From Pisaster brevispinus (Eukaryota; Echinodermata; Asteroidea; Forcipulatida; Asteriidae): 64,000 bases of DNA. Below, one piece after another: positions 57,001 to 61,395 of this stretch (position 1 is its first letter; every line of letters begins with the position of its first letter). A program made the position numbers and the translations under genes. The stretch is from the NCBI GenBank assembly GCA_023634235.1, contig JAMKCF010000023.1, forward strand, positions 2,269,001 through 2,333,000. Direction: 5' to 3'. The notes below the pieces were generated by a model that saw only the letters and a program-made list of their open reading frames with translations, was not told where the DNA came from and did no database searches.

Positions 57001-59624
57001 ACATGTACATGTATGTACATGTATTTGAAGTTGGGTCTTCGGTATGGGCTCAATGAGCGTACCTGTTTGGGGCTCACGCTTATAAGCTTTGCTTCTTAGT
57101 GAGCTCCCTTGCAGTATCCCAAAGTGTATCTATATCAACCTGGCTAAACTGTATTATTATTGAAACATGTACATTGCCTGTATAAGATTTGATACTGTGG
57201 AAACAAAATAAACCTTGAAACCTTGAAATAGGAATGTCGCTGCCTGACTCTGTCTGCAATAGCTCTTTGTTCGCTCTATGCCTGGTGACAATATTTCGAG
57301 GCACGATCACTCTTCACATCATCTTACTCAAACTTGATTCGAAAATCATCTGATCACTTTCTCTCTGTCTCTCTTGCTATACTCAAACTTAGTGCACCTG
57401 TTCGTGACTGTTGTCAACGCAGGTCCCTAGCAACTGTTGTGAACTTGAATTGTTTCTTTATGATCAAAGTACATTTCTCTTCAAGAACGACAACCATGGT
57501 TTAAGCAATTGCAGGCTAAAAATAAAGTTAGATCTAAAGTAAAAAGCTGCATGCTGCATGCATCGCTAAATGCTGCTACAGTGATTTTCTGGGAAACGCA
57601 ATGGAGGGATTAAGGTTTCAGAGAACTGCCGAATTGCATAATAGGATTACACGGCTACTGGGAACTACACTGAGTCACACAATGGGAGTACACACTGGTT
57701 TACACAGTGGAAATAATGTTTCTCAGACTCTTCTGTTTGTCCAATAATATTCTGACACCTATATCCCTGAAAAAGGTAGGTATTCAATCAGTGCATCATA
57801 CCTGTCCTATCATTATGGTGTTGAGACATGGACAACCACCAAACGTCTTGAGAACAAACTTAAGGGTGACAGAGGGGGCTATGGAGATAATTCATTACCT
57901 CAAACACATTGTATACATGACGTATACAATGCGTTGGGTGTGTATATGAATCTTATTTTTTGTTCCTTACCTATTTGTCTTCCCCAAGTCAGCCCTCAAC
58001 CATCCTGAGCCCACCTCTGTCACTCTCATTTCAAACCAAGTTGGCAGTGATCAAGTGCATACTTCTTAATATCCCCTTCGCTAACATCTGTTGATGTAAA
58101 TGATTGATTTTCATTGTTTTTCTATTGGGCACTCGGCAGCTCACCACGGCAATTTCACTGTTCTAGTTATTATGGAAAAATATTTGTGTATTACAATAAA
58201 ATTTGAAATTGCTTCTTTTTCTTTTCTTTTTTACATAATATGGAAACTATCAAATTTTTCACAAATTTGTATAATGCATTTCTCAAGAATTGTTCTAAAA
58301 CTACATGATCTATCTAAATGATAATGAGGAACAATATGTATTTATAATGAACAAGCTTATAAGTCATCTTTGAATATTAGCTCTTTAGTCTAATTTCATT
58401 GTTTAAACTTACTGGTACTTGAAACGATCTTCCTGCCTGCTGTGAAAATAACTGTGAGTAATTAATGTGCGAGTGTACTCTGGAGGAGGTTTCTGCACAG
58501 CACAGGGAGATGATGAACTCTTGGACAACTCTGAGATTGTCACACATATCTTTTTGAACAACTCACCATCTGCATCTCCTTCATCAACATCTCCTATACC
58601 CCATGACATCTGATAATGAATGTGGATGTGCGGTATATTGAGTAATAAAGGAAAGAAAAAAGGTCAACTGTAAATGTGTTGTTTAATTTACTTTGTAAAT
58701 ATTCCCAATGATGCCTACATTGTTGCGCAAAAGCATGAGACATTAACCTTCTTGAGGCTTGGAAGTACTTTTTATGATTTATTATTAAACATTCCACTTG
58801 CCAGCTGAAATTTAGCAGCAATGATCATCCACAAGAATTTTATGCTCATCTCATTTCCAAAATGTTCCATCTTGAACTCTTCTCCAAAGTTCAAAACCTC
58901 AATAGGTCAAAAAATTCCCAACGCATATTTTGAGTGGGGTTATTGAGGGTGTCTACTTTTAACAAAAGCAGCAGATAACTAGTGAAGGCCACGGTGATGC
59001 AATACCTTTATGGCATTTTTTCCAATGGCACATACTGTGCGTGAACATTGCATGATCATTGTCCTTCACTTTGTCAGTTTTTGTTAATTTTCAAACATCT
59101 TTTTTGTGTGAAAAGTACTGAGTTTTTGATATACTTAATTGTCATTGAAGGAACTCTTTAACAAGTAATTTTCCAGAAATTCTACCAAACTTGCATGTCA
59201 AATAAAGCACAGTCAAAGAATCAAGTTGAGGCATCTAATCGTGACACATTGATTGACATCTTTTTGGAGTCGTGGATGCTAAAAGTTTATATCAGCTTTG
59301 TCAGTGGTGTTTATTTGTCATTTCCATTACTTAAAGATATTCGTTTTAATCCTAAGTTTGTATTTCTTTATCAGGAAGTCAGAAGCCGCTCAGGATGATA
59401 CAAACAGCTACAACCCTTGGACCAGTCAAGCTCCATTCTCCTTTTTTTGGCCTGTAAAAGAGAGTAACACCAATTACACAATGACGTACAGTAAGGCTAC
59501 TGTTCGTCATATGTCAGTGAATGAGCATCTTGACTGTAATATCAAAGGGAGGCCAATGGGAACCCATGAGTTGTCGGAGTTTAAGAAGATGTCAATGCAG
59601 GACCTAGAACATACTTTGCAAAAG
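11906..59624 (+). CDS. Roquin (RC3H1/RC3H2 orthologue), internal part, 7 exons
   Basis: Seven + strand exons join without a phase conflict: 11906-12027, 25754-25866, 34703-34894, 35897-36042, 47951-48312, 50014-50174, 59375-59624, with introns of 13.7, 8.8, 1.0, 11.9, 1.7 and 9.2 kb. The first encodes a PSWSELEKA...GLVNFVQN segment, which I recognise as the end of the ROQ/HEPN region of Roquin. The second encodes its single CCCH zinc finger. Roquins are cytoplasmic RNA-binding proteins (P-bodies, stress granules) with an N-terminal RING and a ROQ domain that binds stem-loop decay elements in mRNA 3' UTRs, recruiting deadenylases. RING and ROQ core exons lie upstream of the window. Exons after the finger encode low-complexity, Ser/Asn/Glu-rich sequence, consistent with the disordered C-terminal half. 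The stop codon is beyond the window. One gene versus two paralogues cannot be judged here. Confidence 0.85.
12043..12466 (+). repeat. Left terminal inverted repeat of TTAA element
   Basis: Pairs with 14296-14728 on the opposite strand, including shared internal words such as GTGCGCCAAGCTTGTCCC and CCTCCAGTTGGG. Confidence 0.85.
14296..14728 (-). repeat. Right terminal inverted repeat of TTAA element
   Basis: Reverse complement of 12043-12466 with scattered substitutions. It also has a short G/C-run insertion near 14688-14698. Confidence 0.85.
15743..16140 (-). pseudogene. Penelope-type GIY-YIG endonuclease fragment
   Basis: Minus-strand open reading through about 16140 to a TGA at 15743-15745. 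It shows a Cys-rich start [13 protein letters not shown] followed by R.LSTRLKEH and, further on, HLMKINDH and [15 protein letters not shown]. In Penelope-like elements the C-terminal GIY-YIG nuclease has this pattern: C.PC.CGK.YIGET.R.L..R..EH, an H...TGH, and the conserved basic/Glu REA helix. The first GIY half is weak and no upstream RT of this element is visible, so this is a 5'-truncated remnant. It abuts a + strand LINE RT fragment. Confidence 0.7.
16210..17170 (+). pseudogene. LINE reverse transcriptase relict (RTE/Jockey-like)
   Basis: Several + frames together give a degraded RT. Seen in order: [11 protein letters not shown] (16240), [14 protein letters not shown] (16425-16470), [19 protein letters not shown] then [14 protein letters not shown] (16650-16750, RT motif A with FDTV), and a damaged catalytic box where the expected ADD reads AND (about 16930). 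A later [19 protein letters not shown] block follows. The pattern matches RTE/Jockey-like RTs of invertebrates, from memory. Frameshifts and deletions make it inactive. Confidence 0.65.
18069..19458 (-). mobile_element. Helentron-like repeat, family B copy 2
   Basis: Minus orientation. The 5' end is at 19458 (CTAGA) with hairpin GTTTTTG/CAAAAAC at 19427-19447, followed by GGTGTTCG. The 3' end is a hairpin at 18069-18099 with stem AGGTGTTC/GAACACCT. The GGTGTTC word thus occurs near the 5' end and in the 3' stem. Internal modules include DR4 repeats at 18675-18690 and 19284-19299. It carries a 95-bp MITE (18996-19090) absent from copy 1, and lacks the LINE found in copy 1. Confidence 0.6.
18996..19090. 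mobile_element. 95-bp TTAA MITE
   Basis: The ends AGGGACACATTGCCTTGGAT and, read from the other end, AGGGACACAATGCCTTGGAT form 20-bp TIRs with one mismatch. TTAA flanks both sides (18992-18995, 19091-19094). The orthologous position in family B copy 1 (4118-4121) has a single TTAA. No coding capacity; likely mobilised by a piggyBac-like transposase (inference from TTAA). Confidence 0.85.
20500..20645. repeat. GAGACC/CCAAGACC hexamer-like array
   Basis: Repeats of GAGACC, AGACCT and AGACC words. Similar arrays lie at 14780-14880, 61440-61540 and 62900-63040. Confidence 0.6.
20746..21860. repeat. GGGGACC-type short repeat, then sequence without genes
   Basis: About 20778-20985 contains units of GGTCCCCAGTTGGGTA and a downstream GTGTTTACACATG. 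The same sequence occurs on the opposite strand at 26322-26513, so it is a dispersed repeat. Between 20990 and 21860 I see no gene or recognisable repeat. Confidence 0.5.
21864..22825 (+). mobile_element. Helentron-like repeat, family A copy 1 (CRE-rich)
   Basis: Starts CTAGAC, then a perfect 18-bp palindrome GCATTTGTGCACAAATGC (21875-21892) followed by CAGCTGTTTCG. Six TGACGTCA palindromes (22069, 22080, 22215, 22375, 22634, 22654), a DR4 repeat (22497-22512) beside a GGAAGT hairpin, and a CTCF-type core (22349-22363) lie within. The 3' hairpin is missing and a second copy follows directly, head to tail. No coding capacity. Confidence 0.6.
22349..22363 (+). promoter_or_regulatory. CTCF-type core motif match
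   Basis: CCGCTAGAGGGCGCT matches the CTCF core consensus CCRSYAGRKGGCRSY at all 15 positions. The paralogous position in family A copy 3 (about 45065) is degraded. Occupancy cannot be inferred from sequence. Confidence 0.45.
22826..23234 (+). mobile_element. Family A copy 2, cut by LINE
   Basis: Repeats the start of family A (CTAGAC; palindrome at 22837-22854) directly after copy 1, with TGACGTCA at 23034, 23045 and 23180. It ends abruptly at 23234 where the LINE 3' end begins. Confidence 0.65.
23236..23770 (-). pseudogene. RLE-LINE 3' fragment (endonuclease region)
   Basis: Minus strand. Two consecutive pieces (23767-23573 and 23536-23258) are nearly the same protein as the C-terminus at 43820-44330: [15 protein letters not shown], then [14 protein letters not shown] and a Val-rich [11 protein letters not shown] stretch. 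A stop after the VIEH segment (about 23573) interrupts the PD...D nuclease motif. The 3' UTR (GTAGCCCGACT-type sequence) reaches 23236. 5'-truncated, dead copy inserted in family A copy 2. Confidence 0.8.
23870..24040 (-). repeat. tRNA-Leu SINE fragment
   Basis: Shares GCTGATCAGAAACACCAGAG and flanking sequence with the SINE at 45571-45977 (same orientation). Diverged; tail not clear. Confidence 0.55.
24580..25110. repeat. Imperfect direct repeats with hAT-like fragment
   Basis: Three related stretches contain (A/C)AG(T/C)(C/T)GTTTCTCAGGCT-like words (near 24595, 24735, 25070) and repeated ACTTGGGTCT. Within them, 24758-24890 starts CAGGCCTGAAAATG and has GGGCACCAAGGCCA, resembling the TIR element at 5090-5941. 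Confidence 0.4.
25135..25245 (+). pseudogene. DIRS tyrosine recombinase C-terminal relict
   Basis: The + frame reads [15 protein letters not shown] followed by [11 protein letters not shown]. This matches the catalytic-tyrosine region of the DIRS recombinase in this window ([13 protein letters not shown], 33100-33135). No other part of that element is recognisable here. Confidence 0.5.
25754..25866 (+). CDS. Roquin exon with CCCH zinc finger
   Basis: Acceptor TTTTTTTCTTGCAG, donor G|GTACGT. Encodes [10 protein letters not shown], then a complete finger spaced C-x8-C-x5-C-x3-H with GCPRG and CTFAHS, and EEEVER. This is the strongest identification in the window: the KYKT.MCRD...[13 protein letters not shown] signature is specific to Roquins. 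It starts at phase 0 and ends after two bases of an Arg codon completed by the next exon. Confidence 0.95.
26162..27291. mobile_element. TIR element with CAGGG ends, 1.1 kb
   Basis: The left end CAGGGGTTTCCC and right end (reverse) CAGGGTTCGAAATC are inverted, and both subterminal regions carry GACTCGCCCG(C/G) words. ACAGG flanks both ends (26157-26161, 27292-27296), a possible 5-bp target duplication; hAT elements would give 8 bp. A minus-strand GGGGACC repeat (26322-26513) is nested inside. No transposase. Confidence 0.6.
26322..26513 (-). repeat. GGGGACC-type short repeat, nested copy
   Basis: Reverse-complement relative of 20778-20985, sharing CCAACTGGGGACCTTTACCC and flanking CACACACA. 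Confidence 0.65.
27297..28611. other. Intron with possible older DIRS debris
   Basis: No gene. At 27625-27780 a pair of related units (CGGTC..TGGTC.TTCCCTTC and CCGACCATTGGTAATTCCCTTC) are each followed by a hairpin: CTCTTAGCCTG/CAGGCTAAGAG and CTAGCTC/AGCTAG. At 28470-28535 a stretch (TAGTGCTATTTGGATAAGC...CTCATAGAATC) resembles the DIRS terminal sequence at 33678-33712. An earlier DIRS-type insertion may have preceded the intact one. Confidence 0.4.
28627..28791 (+). repeat. DIRS left inverted terminal repeat
   Basis: Runs from CTTACCCAAATAGCC to GTCCTTCTTTTTCT and is the reverse complement of 33528-33692 with about ten differences. The outer left extension (GGAGTCTATTTCATTCA) differs from the right one. 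Confidence 0.85.
29046..29280 (+). repeat. Three structured repeats in DIRS 5' UTR
   Basis: Copies at about 29046-29091, 29128-29172 and 29233-29280. Each has ACTCCCT..(T)CCGGGAG then AGTACTCC(C/T)GG and a closing GGAGGCTA/GGAGGCTG. Each can fold (CTCCC/GGGAG and CTCC/GGAG pairs). They precede the gag-like start at 29574. Role unknown; RNA packaging or translation control is speculation. Confidence 0.6.
29574..30282 (+). pseudogene. DIRS ORF1 (gag-like), one frameshift
   Basis: ATG at 29574 opens 160 codons of basic, Ser/Pro-rich, low-complexity sequence. It stops at 30054-30056. In the next frame the sequence continues as [14 protein letters not shown] and ends in a Gly/Arg/Pro-rich tail ([18 protein letters not shown]) with TGA at 30280-30282. 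A one-base shift near 30045-30057 therefore splits an ORF of about 235 codons. DIRS ORF1 products are gag-like nucleic-acid-binding proteins; the RGG-like tail fits this. No zinc knuckle is visible. Confidence 0.7.
30270..32310 (+). pseudogene. DIRS reverse transcriptase-RNase H
   Basis: The N-terminus ([21 protein letters not shown]) lies in one frame to about 30440. After a frameshift the rest stays in a second frame to the TAG at 32308-32310, with nonsense codons at 30832-30834 and 30913-30915. Visible: [32 protein letters not shown] (motif A), [13 protein letters not shown] (motif B), YLDD catalytic box (30880-30891), and an RNase H-like part with [39 protein letters not shown] and [10 protein letters not shown]. 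In RNase H the first Asp is replaced by Asn (ISTNAS where relatives have TDAS). The 3' end overlaps the recombinase gene by about 170 bases in another frame. Confidence 0.85.
32139..33229 (+). pseudogene. DIRS tyrosine recombinase, one frameshift
   Basis: A likely ATG at 32139 ([19 protein letters not shown]) opens the core-binding domain, with [15 protein letters not shown] and [19 protein letters not shown]. The catalytic domain follows with the first Arg in [12 protein letters not shown] stop at 32718-32720 is bypassed by a shift of frame near 32700-32716. The second half holds the H-x-x-R motif (AHDVR, 33011-33025), the Trp (CWKG) and the nucleophile Tyr in TCYLRD (33122-33124). All four hallmark positions are intact although the frame is broken. 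It replaces the integrase of LTR elements. Confidence 0.85.
33377..33475. repeat. DIRS internal complementary region
   Basis: The left half (GTAAGTGAATGAAATAGACTC) is the complement of the element's left end. The right half (AGAAGTGTGGGAAGAGTCTA...) is the complement of its right end. It lies between the recombinase gene and the right ITR and is itself an imperfect palindrome around GACTC...GAGTC. Confidence 0.85.
33528..33730 (-). repeat. DIRS right inverted terminal repeat
   Basis: Mirror of 28627-28791, with an outer extension ending CACACTTCTGTGG that is found again, inverted, in the internal complementary region. Confidence 0.85.
33731..34702. other. Intron, no feature seen
   Basis: AT-rich sequence up to the acceptor (CCTAAATATAAG) of the next exon. 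No repeat or gene recognised. Confidence 0.5.
34703..34894 (+). CDS. Roquin exon after the zinc finger
   Basis: Starts G|TATCGTGCT, restoring the split Arg codon and giving [15 protein letters not shown], which parallels the E(E/K)YR.R.K sequence after the finger in other Roquins. The rest is hydrophilic and helical ([28 protein letters not shown]). Donor AG|GTATTT, phase 2. Confidence 0.85.
34895..35896. other. Intron, no feature seen
   Basis: A 1-kb intron of low-complexity AT-rich sequence without recognisable genes or repeats. Confidence 0.5.
35897..36042 (+). CDS. Roquin exon, disordered region
   Basis: Acceptor ATGACTAG, donor G|GTAAGT (consensus). Encodes [15 protein letters not shown]...RGNINSL, polar and probably disordered. 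It is supported mainly by perfect phase compatibility with both neighbours and consensus splice sites. Confidence 0.75.
36043..38243. other. Intron, simple repeats only
   Basis: Contains a poly-C run (about 36425-36443) and A/T-rich stretches. I see no coding exon or identifiable transposon. Confidence 0.5.
38244..39791 (+). mobile_element. Helentron-like repeat, family B copy 3 (both ends)
   Basis: The 5' end CTAGAAA is followed by a hairpin (GAGTTTGT, GA loop, ACAAACTC; 38253-38270) and ACGGTGTTCGG. The 3' end is a strong hairpin with 11-bp stem AGGTGTTCGGC and 5-base loop (39765-39791). The GGTGTTCGG word is shared by both ends in inverted relation. A DR4 repeat (39444-39459) beside the GGAAG hairpin and one TGACGTCA (39593-39600) lie inside, as does a poly-T run (39247-39271). 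No coding capacity. Confidence 0.6.
39792..40230. other. Intron, nothing recognised
   Basis: No gene or repeat identified between the family B copy and the next foldback. Confidence 0.5.
40231..41172. mobile_element. Foldback element, 204-bp arms with one mismatch
   Basis: The arms 40231-40434 and 40969-41172 are inverted copies differing by a single base by eye (CTGCTGC against CTGCCGC). They share a (GT)n stretch. The loop is about 534 bp. No transposase and no clear target duplication. Arm identity implies a recent origin or gene conversion between arms. Confidence 0.8.
41173..41790. other. Intron, weak repeat similarity
   Basis: Part of 41640-41780 resembles 46025-46180 (shared CATGTA.AG.....GCTAC and TCCTACCTAGACA). 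No gene. Confidence 0.35.
41797..42052 (+). mobile_element. RLE-LINE 3' fragment with AAT tail
   Basis: About 200 bp of the 3' coding end ([28 protein letters not shown] sequence) and 3' UTR, ending in an AAT/GAT microsatellite (41995-42052). It is nearly identical to 44215-44440. The 5'-extended copy starts immediately afterwards, so two family members sit head to tail. Confidence 0.8.
42417..42728 (+). pseudogene. RLE-LINE N-terminal domain fragment
   Basis: Encodes [19 protein letters not shown] and a following [23 protein letters not shown]. This matches, from memory, the TRRKW(S/T)..EN..VMECYY.S.P..RGYR.RM..LW...G.F...EQRL motif found before RT in many metazoan RLE-LINEs. The frame then runs into the deletion junction (EQRLADGWI) and stops. 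Confidence 0.65.
42730..44330 (+). pseudogene. RLE-LINE RT C-half and endonuclease
   Basis: First frame (to about 43242): [21 protein letters not shown] (RT motif B), [17 protein letters not shown] (the expected DDLKL catalytic pair reads EDLKL), [20 protein letters not shown] frameshift near 43236 leads to the second frame: [47 protein letters not shown], then [11 protein letters not shown]. The Cys-x2-Cys of the CCHC motif before this is lost. The nuclease motif [13 protein letters not shown]...LIDIVVPGD carries the PD...D signature. TAA at 44328-44330. Mutated and deleted, so non-autonomous. Confidence 0.75.
44442..45570 (+). mobile_element. Helentron-like repeat, family A copy 3 (both ends)
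   Basis: The 5' CTAGACACA and 18-bp palindrome (44453-44470) are followed by AAGCTGTTTTG. The 3' hairpin at 45548-45570 has stem AGCTGTTT/AAACAGCT. TGACGTCA occurs at 44651, 44797, 45348 and 45368; DR4 at 45213-45228 (AGGTCA-CGTG-AGGTCA). It is inserted between two AAT microsatellites, the tail of the RLE-LINE and the tail of a minus-strand SINE. Confidence 0.6.
45571..45977 (-). mobile_element. tRNA-Leu-derived SINE with L2/CR1-like tail
   Basis: On the minus strand the head (about 45977-45893) reads as a tRNA-Leu-like sequence: GGCCGAGTGGATAAGAGC (A box) and anticodon stem-loop CCAGA-CTCAAGC-TCTGG (anticodon CAA). The B box is degenerate (GGAATCAAGTCCC). A body of about 300 bp follows, then a GCGCTTTGATACGCCC...TATATAAGAACCC tail and (ATT)n. 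The tail resembles that of L2/CR1 LINEs, probably its mobilising partners. Confidence 0.75.
46000..47950. other. Intron with degraded foldback
   Basis: No gene. Arms at about 46670-46775 and 46990-47100 are inverted relatives: GTGACACGTCAGATTAAAGG pairs with ACTTTAATCCTGCGTGTCAC, with further pairing around GGGTCCCATAGAA and the GTGGCTTA/TAAGCCAC words. This marks an old foldback element of roughly 0.6 kb. Ends are not definable. Confidence 0.5.
47951..48312 (+). CDS. Roquin exon, long disordered region
   Basis: Acceptor TTTCACCCTTAG; donor GAG|GTAATA. Completes the split Gly codon from the previous exon and stays open for 120 codons: [46 protein letters not shown]. No known domain. Coding status rests on splice consensus, phase match at both sides and open frame. 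Confidence 0.8.
48434..48505 (-). repeat. tRNA-like sequence, probably SINE head
   Basis: Minus strand, 72 nt. The acceptor arms GGCTAGA/TCTAGTC pair, the A-box region TGGTCAGTTGG and a perfect B box GGTTCAAATCC are present. The anticodon stem does not pair on its 5' side and D-stem pairing is incomplete, so a functional tRNA is unlikely. The 3' flank GTTTTTCTTTGGTCAACCC looks like a retroposon tail. A related tRNA-Ser (GCT) ancestor is possible. Confidence 0.6.
48660..48735 (-). repeat. tRNA-Leu SINE fragment
   Basis: Contains GCTGATCAGAAACACCAGAG and GAGTCCGGTGCTT, matching the head of the SINE at 45571-45977. The remainder is lost. Confidence 0.55.
49170..49740 (+). pseudogene. CR1/L2-like LINE relict
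   Basis: Scattered + strand matches to RT landmarks in order: [11 protein letters not shown] (about 49215-49250; RT motif N.YRP), LGVIIN then a SLESQI segment (49405-49450), and [14 protein letters not shown] sequence (49685-49715). Many stops. Old and inactive. Confidence 0.5.
50014..50174 (+). CDS. Roquin exon
   Basis: Acceptor GTTTTGCTTGTAG and consensus donor CA|GTAAGT. Encodes [24 protein letters not shown], then [18 protein letters not shown]. It has a short predicted helix and a basic/polar remainder. Phase 0 in, phase 2 out, compatible with neighbours. Confidence 0.8.
50175..51890. other. Intron, no feature seen
   Basis: AT-rich, no coding exon or identifiable element before the LINE. 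Confidence 0.45.
52056..52856 (+). CDS. LINE ORF1 protein (coiled coil plus RRM-like)
   Basis: ATG at 52056 in context GACATGCC; 266 codons, uninterrupted. Residues about 40-135 are heptad-rich ([49 protein letters not shown]), indicating a trimeric or dimeric coiled coil. This is followed by NLRFGGIPE, then a domain with [21 protein letters not shown] and ending in [14 protein letters not shown]. The R.YNLR..GIPE...R.G.......PR.I..KF pattern is that of L1-type ORF1p RRM and C-terminal domains (nucleic acid chaperone). It is the only intact TE ORF in this element. Confidence 0.85.
   Translation: MPPRKDKKHTVSSDTNEVFEQVSNGGTVTSNSDSSVLLLLRKDIQDVKSGIQEKLDLVIKNQQSLLTRISKMEGKYDDLEKSVTFTNQTMEEIQTENKSLSSELANLTTKFELANRKVAQLEESTLNLERYSRSYNLRFGGIPELAGESPSYPYEKIKDILKEKCNLEPEIENAHRSGRIPKTPPDKPRHILTKFIHRPERLSVLLQAKKALAECGIYMIQDLPPVDAAKKKSLKYIMSKAYHDGKKPVFRNGQLYINGHKYFPKS
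53220..53895 (+). pseudogene. LINE ORF2 apurinic endonuclease domain
   Basis: Read in three successive frames: [15 protein letters not shown] (catalytic Asn region), [13 protein letters not shown] (catalytic Glu), [19 protein letters not shown], then [12 protein letters not shown] (the GDFN motif), [19 protein letters not shown] and DISDHLPVF (SDH motif). Frame changes near 53365-53375 (a T-run) and 53480-53490. All APE landmark residues remain visible, so degeneration is recent. Confidence 0.8.
53905..54904. repeat. 62/63-bp tandem array inside LINE ORF2
   Basis: Sixteen starts of TAGTGGAAATGCC from 53905 to 54841: nine spacings of 62 bp and six of 63 bp (extra C in CCCCCTC or CTCCTC). The unit encodes, in the ORF2 frame, [13 protein letters not shown], a conserved stretch between endonuclease and RT in such LINEs. 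The amplification therefore arose from ORF2 itself. Only 63-bp units preserve frame. Confidence 0.95.
54910..56823 (+). pseudogene. LINE ORF2 reverse transcriptase, single-frame with stop
   Basis: The same frame runs from 54910 to 56823 with one internal TGA at 55972-55974; another stop (54907-54909) separates it from the repeat array. Visible: [67 protein letters not shown] (motif A), [15 protein letters not shown] (motif B), [10 protein letters not shown] (catalytic), [14 protein letters not shown], and the C-terminal [17 protein letters not shown] and RGPKLWNSL. The premature stop falls about ten codons before FADD. Motifs fit CR1/L2-group LINEs. Confidence 0.85.
57232..59374. other. Intron with LINE RT relict
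   Basis: Mostly unrecognised. At about 57750-57910 (+) the sequence resembles the C-terminal block of RTE/Jockey RTs: [19 protein letters not shown] and LRVTEGAME in different frames, matching the VFDQCVLP...ETWT.TK.LE.KL.V.QRAMER pattern. No Roquin exon seen. Confidence 0.45.
59375..59624 (+). CDS. Roquin exon, last one in window
   Basis: Acceptor TATTTCTTTATCAG, donor AAG|GTTTGT. Completes the split Gln codon and reads [20 protein letters not shown], then [20 protein letters not shown] and [15 protein letters not shown]. The SYNPW motif recalls the HYSPW segment in the C-terminal half of vertebrate Roquins (from memory). Ends at phase 0; the next exon is not found before 64000. Confidence 0.8.
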
Positions 59625-60547
59625 GTTTGTATTATATAAATGCTTATTGCATTGACCATTTAAAGGTTGATCTGCTTGTAATGATCTGTTACTGACTTCA
59701 TTTTCACTCCAAATTAATATAATTTATTACAGAAAATAATCACATATAATAAATAATCATGCACGTGGCTCACACAAATGGGCTGAGAAAAACAAAGCCT
59801 ATGACGTAGCCCTAAACCCTGCATGTCCCACTAAGAAAAGAGAAACCCTCAGCTGTAACCCCCTTTTTTTTCTAGCACACAAGACGAGCGCATGCAAATA
59901 AATTTGAGCTCTCTACTGAGATGCAAAATATAAACTGTTGAACCTCCTTTTCTGACAGAATAACTAACAAATATGATAAAGATGTGTGTTGCAAAGGAGA
60001 CAAAACAATAAATGCAGTTAGTGTGAAGGACCTCTTATATTAGCCTTCGATGATTACTCTTTGTGTTTTCGATGTTGCCTCTGTTTGCAAGAAGAACCCC
60101 TGCAGTGCAGATACACTTCCCTCACTATTACGGAAGCTGTCACCGGTATTTCAGGGCACTTGTGAGTTCTGTCTCCATCTTTTCTATCGGTCTTCTGCAG
60201 TGTTTACTTCACTCTTGGTGCATCCCGGGTCCTTTGGTAAGGATGTGATCTTCACTTGCAATCACAGAGAAATTCCCACCGCTTTGGTGAGTTCGGGCTC
60301 AGGTTTAAAATATTAGAGCAAGCCACAAATTCCTTATTTTGCCCTGAACCTCAGCCCACAATGGTCTCTTGCCTCCACGATTCTCATGCTTTCACCAAGT
60401 ATCCACCTTAAGACCCTTTGCCATTTAAAGAGAGCATGATTACTAAAACCATCACAGAGATTCAACCACTCATCTCATAGATTTGTAGATTTCCCATTCC
60501 CAACAAAGTTCCCACTGACCACGACACAGAAGCTCTGACAACCACGC
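59625..60547. other. No supported gene
   Basis: Short overlapping + frames at 60050-60316 have no family I recognise. Given the DIRS-type sequence downstream they may be DIRS debris, but no motif proves it. Confidence 0.35.
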
Positions 60548-60812
60548 TTTTACAAAGGAGTCTTCATCATTTCCACTGATGGGTGTCACACTCACATTGC
60601 TTTTACAAAGGAGTCTTCATCATTTCCACTGATGGGTGTCACACTCACATTGCTTTTACAAAGGAGTCTTCATCATTTCCACTGATGGGTGTCACACTCA
60701 CATTGCTTTTACAAAGGAGTCTTCATCATTTCCACTGATGGGTGTCACACTCACATTGCTTTTACAAAGGAGTCTTCATCATTTCCACTGATGGGTGTCA
60801 CACTCACATTGC
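60548..60812. repeat. 5 x 53-bp tandem repeat
   Basis: Units starting TTTTACAAAGGAG at 60548, 60601, 60654, 60707 and 60760 are essentially identical, so the array is young. Confidence 0.9.
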
Positions 60813-61264
60813 TTCTCCCCAGATTGGATACTGAAGGTGCCAAAACGACTCAAAACTGAAAATAACTGGCTTGTGGATTGGCTCTGGATAGTTCTCAGTA
60901 AAAAGCTTACTCATTTAGCAGCTTCAGATCAAGCCAAATTTCTTTTAAACAATCCCAGCCAAACTTGCCCACCATAGATTGTGTCTTTATTATCAACACT
61001 AAGAGCTTTTCTTTGTTAACAACTCATTCGACATCACTTTACTTACATATAGAGTGAATACTACATTTGCATTGTTCCCTATGCCGGCAGGCAAAAGGCC
61101 AAGAGTTTTACACACAATAATGCCCCCTGGTGTCCAAACCCCGACGCCCTGTGACATGCACACAATGTTAGCATCCTCTTTTTCTCTTAGCGCAGGCAAA
61201 GGTAACACATGTGAAATTCAGCAAATTCAGCAAATAGTTTTGTGTATACCCACCGCCTTACTCG

Positions 61265-61395
61265 GTGCAAGTCTATGCAAATGAAGTATTTGCTCTACAG
61301 GTAAGTAGAGTGATGTAGACTCCCACCCACAGTAGTGTGGGCTGGGTCTACGAGCGAATACTTACCTGTAGAGCACCTCTCCTTCCTTCCCCACT
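61265..61395. repeat. DIRS-type internal complementary region, second family
   Basis: Organised like 33377-33475: GCTCTACAGGTAAGTAGAG, GTAGACTCCCACCCACAGTAG, TGTGGGCTGGGTCTAC, then ACTTACCTGTAGAGC, an imperfect palindrome. It is followed by CTCCTTCCTTCCCCACT as in the DIRS copy at 33481. The terminal word differs (GTAAGTAGAG against GTAAGTGAATG), so it belongs to another DIRS subfamily. Confidence 0.6.

Larger units (their letters stand above)
51890..57231 (+). mobile_element. Near full-length CR1/L2-like LINE
   Basis: Contains ORF1 (52056-52856), then ORF2 with APE endonuclease (about 53220-53890), a 62/63-bp tandem array, RT (54910-56823) and a 3' UTR with AATAAA and a duplicated CCTTGAAA end (57210-57228). 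The 5' boundary is approximate. Several frameshifts and stops make it inactive. It sits in the last visible Roquin intron, same strand. Confidence 0.8.
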
